Positions 63,066 to 64,000 of a DNA stretch of 64,000 nucleotides are shown here, piece after piece. How positions within the stretch are numbered: the stretch's first letter is position 1; each line of letters starts with the position of its first letter. The DNA comes from Polycladidibacter hongkongensis (GTDB lineage: Bacteria > Pseudomonadota > Alphaproteobacteria > Rhizobiales > Stappiaceae). The position numbers and the translations under genes are program-made. The stretch is taken from assembly GCF_001561995.1 (NCBI RefSeq), contig NZ_LLWC01000003.1, positions 27,917 through 91,916 of the forward strand, in the 5' to 3' direction. The notes beneath the pieces were generated by a model. It ran no database searches. It saw nothing but the letters and a program-made list of their open reading frames with translations, and had not been told where the DNA came from.

Positions 63066-63554
63066 ATGACCAAGAGTGTAACGCTCATCGCCGCGTTGGT
63101 TTTGGCGTGTGCAGGCGCAATGTCTACCTCAGGAAATGCGAGTGAAAACAGCAAACAAAACGCAGTTGCCATAGATCAGGTAAGTGATCCTACGGTCGAT
63201 TACGTCTTGGATATGTTTCGTTTCGAGCCAGACTTCGTTCGCATTCCAGTGGGTGGCAAGATAATTTTTAATAACTCGCGCGGACAACACACAGTCAAAA
63301 GCGTGCGTGGCTTGATCCCGGAAGGGGTAAAATCGATATCAATTGCAAACACGCAGTCGCATACTCAAGTTATGGATGCCCCGGGCCTCTATGTGATGAC
63401 CTGTAAGGTGCATGGTCGCTATGGAATGGTGATGTTAATTGCAGTGGGGCCACGCGAAGCATGGCGTAATCCTCCTGAAAGTTGGAGCAAGAAGCTTAAC
63501 GGACGCGCGGATGAAAAACTACAGCAGCTCCTTGCGCGCCTAGAACAAAAATGA
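63066..63554 (+). CDS. Pseudoazurin-like type 1 copper protein
   Basis: 162 residues from ATG 63066, signal peptide cut near GNA-SE. The copper ligands are visible: H in RGQHTVKSV, and C-x2-H-x4-M in CKVHGRYGM. It is a small periplasmic electron carrier. It begins 7 bp after the FNR-like gene, so the two are one operon, and it could feed electrons to the iodate reductase or to the peroxidases. The C-terminal 35 residues form a charged helix not usual in pseudoazurins. Confidence 0.85.
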   Translation: MTKSVTLIAALVLACAGAMSTSGNASENSKQNAVAIDQVSDPTVDYVLDMFRFEPDFVRIPVGGKIIFNNSRGQHTVKSVRGLIPEGVKSISIANTQSHTQVMDAPGLYVMTCKVHGRYGMVMLIAVGPREAWRNPPESWSKKLNGRADEKLQQLLARLEQK

Positions 63555-63586
63555 CAAGGGCGCCCTTTGCAGGACGAATAAAGTTG

Positions 63587-63619
63587 GGTCAGGCGAGTTG
63601 ATGCGCCTGACCTCTTTTT
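63587..63619 (+). terminator. Terminator after the pseudoazurin-like gene
   Basis: GGTCAGGCG (63587-63595) pairs with CGCCTGACC (63604-63612), followed by TCTTTTT. Confidence 0.85.
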
Positions 63620-63635
63620 GTTGGGATATATGCCC

Positions 63636-63968
63636 TCAAACCAACCGTAGATCATTGGAGAGATATTTGCTAAGCGATTCAAGAGAGCTGACTGCTGGAC
63701 AGTCTTTTTCGATCCATGCAAGTGCAGTTTGAACACTGGGAAACATGCCGCCAGAAACACCGAAGACAGCTTCAACACTGGCCCGCTTGTTTGCCTGATA
63801 CTCTTCCACTGGCATCACAATCACCATTTTGGAAACGTATGCCTTGATCTGGTCAGCGGCACCACCGGCAAGCCAGGCTTTTGTCTCCTTAGCTATGTTG
63901 GTTTCTTGTTGGAGTTCCGCCCGATTTCCGGACAGTTTGATTAAACATATTACGCTGCCCTTTTCCAA
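63636..63968 (-). CDS. Small protein of unknown function (STAS-like in appearance)
   Basis: 110 residues from a TTG at 63968 with AAAGGG upstream; no signal peptide or membrane helix. The alternation of hydrophobic strands and helices (MVIVMPVEEYQANKRASVEAVFGVSGGMFPSVQTALAWIEKDC) recalls the SpoIIAA/STAS-like or AAA-protein-associated families but no motif settles it. Near the right edge, so its operon cannot be judged. Confidence 0.55.
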   Translation of the reverse strand: MEKGSVICLIKLSGNRAELQQETNIAKETKAWLAGGAADQIKAYVSKMVIVMPVEEYQANKRASVEAVFGVSGGMFPSVQTALAWIEKDCPAVSSLESLSKYLSNDLRLV

Positions 63969-63979
63969 GCCCTTTGTTC

Positions 63980-63999
63980 AAACACCTGACAAGGTGTTT
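63980..63999. repeat. Hairpin at the right edge
   Basis: AAACACCT (63980-63987) and AGGTGTTT (63992-63999) form a perfect 8-bp stem with a 4-nt loop, perhaps a terminator; its flank is cut off. Confidence 0.45.
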
Positions 64000-64000
64000 T

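Overview
The window looks like an alphaproteobacterial genome segment of middling G+C. A marine Pseudovibrio/Stappiaceae-like bacterium is my guess; the support is a RepC-type replication protein, LapG-type adhesin secretion, TMAO and probable iodate respiration, and an SulP/persulfide locus. No rRNA, tRNA or CRISPR array was seen.

Layout. 1-3.9 kb: an iron-siderophore-type ABC importer (ATPase cut by the window edge, two FecCD permeases, divergent binding protein); one permease has lost its C-terminal end by a frameshifting deletion. 3.9-11.2 kb: a complete TMAO respiration locus, torA (with a C-terminal haem c motif) plus torR, torS and torT, packed with overlapping ends and starts. 11.7-17.3 kb: a GntR/FCD regulator and a sulfide/persulfide operon (two YeeE-type transporters, persulfide dioxygenase-like MBL protein, DUF442-type phosphatase/sulfurtransferase, SulP permease) and one unknown gene. 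17.4-23.5 kb: LapG protease and a type I secretion system. 23.5-24.8 kb: a gene-free stretch with a cluster of hairpins that may be a non-coding RNA. 24.8-36.8 kb: an OpuC-type betaine/choline importer followed by catabolic enzymes and a GlxA-type regulator. 37.2-41.3 kb: class Ib ribonucleotide reductase nrdHIEF behind a cobalamin riboswitch and a candidate NrdR box. 41.7-43.9 kb: an FCD regulator and an orphan TRAP binding protein.

44.1-53.4 kb: the most striking element, a compact 9.3-kb prophage of the tailless, membrane-containing PM2/corticovirus type. It has a PM2 P2-like major capsid protein, a P9-like packaging ATPase, a SleB-type lysin and many tiny membrane proteins, but replicates with a RepC-family plasmid initiator. 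It has no integrase and is flanked by a 16-bp direct repeat that looks like the core of a Xer/dif site, so it probably enters and leaves the chromosome with host XerCD. Several of its small genes lie below usual gene-calling length and are listed here.

53.5-64 kb: an acetyltransferase, then a probable dissimilatory iodate reductase locus (idrA, idrB and two di-haem peroxidases, with a HEAT-repeat gene downstream), facing an FNR-type oxygen regulator and a pseudoazurin-like copper protein. Two FNR-type boxes lie in the divergent intergenic region. Together with the tor genes this describes an organism equipped for low-oxygen respiration with alternative acceptors.
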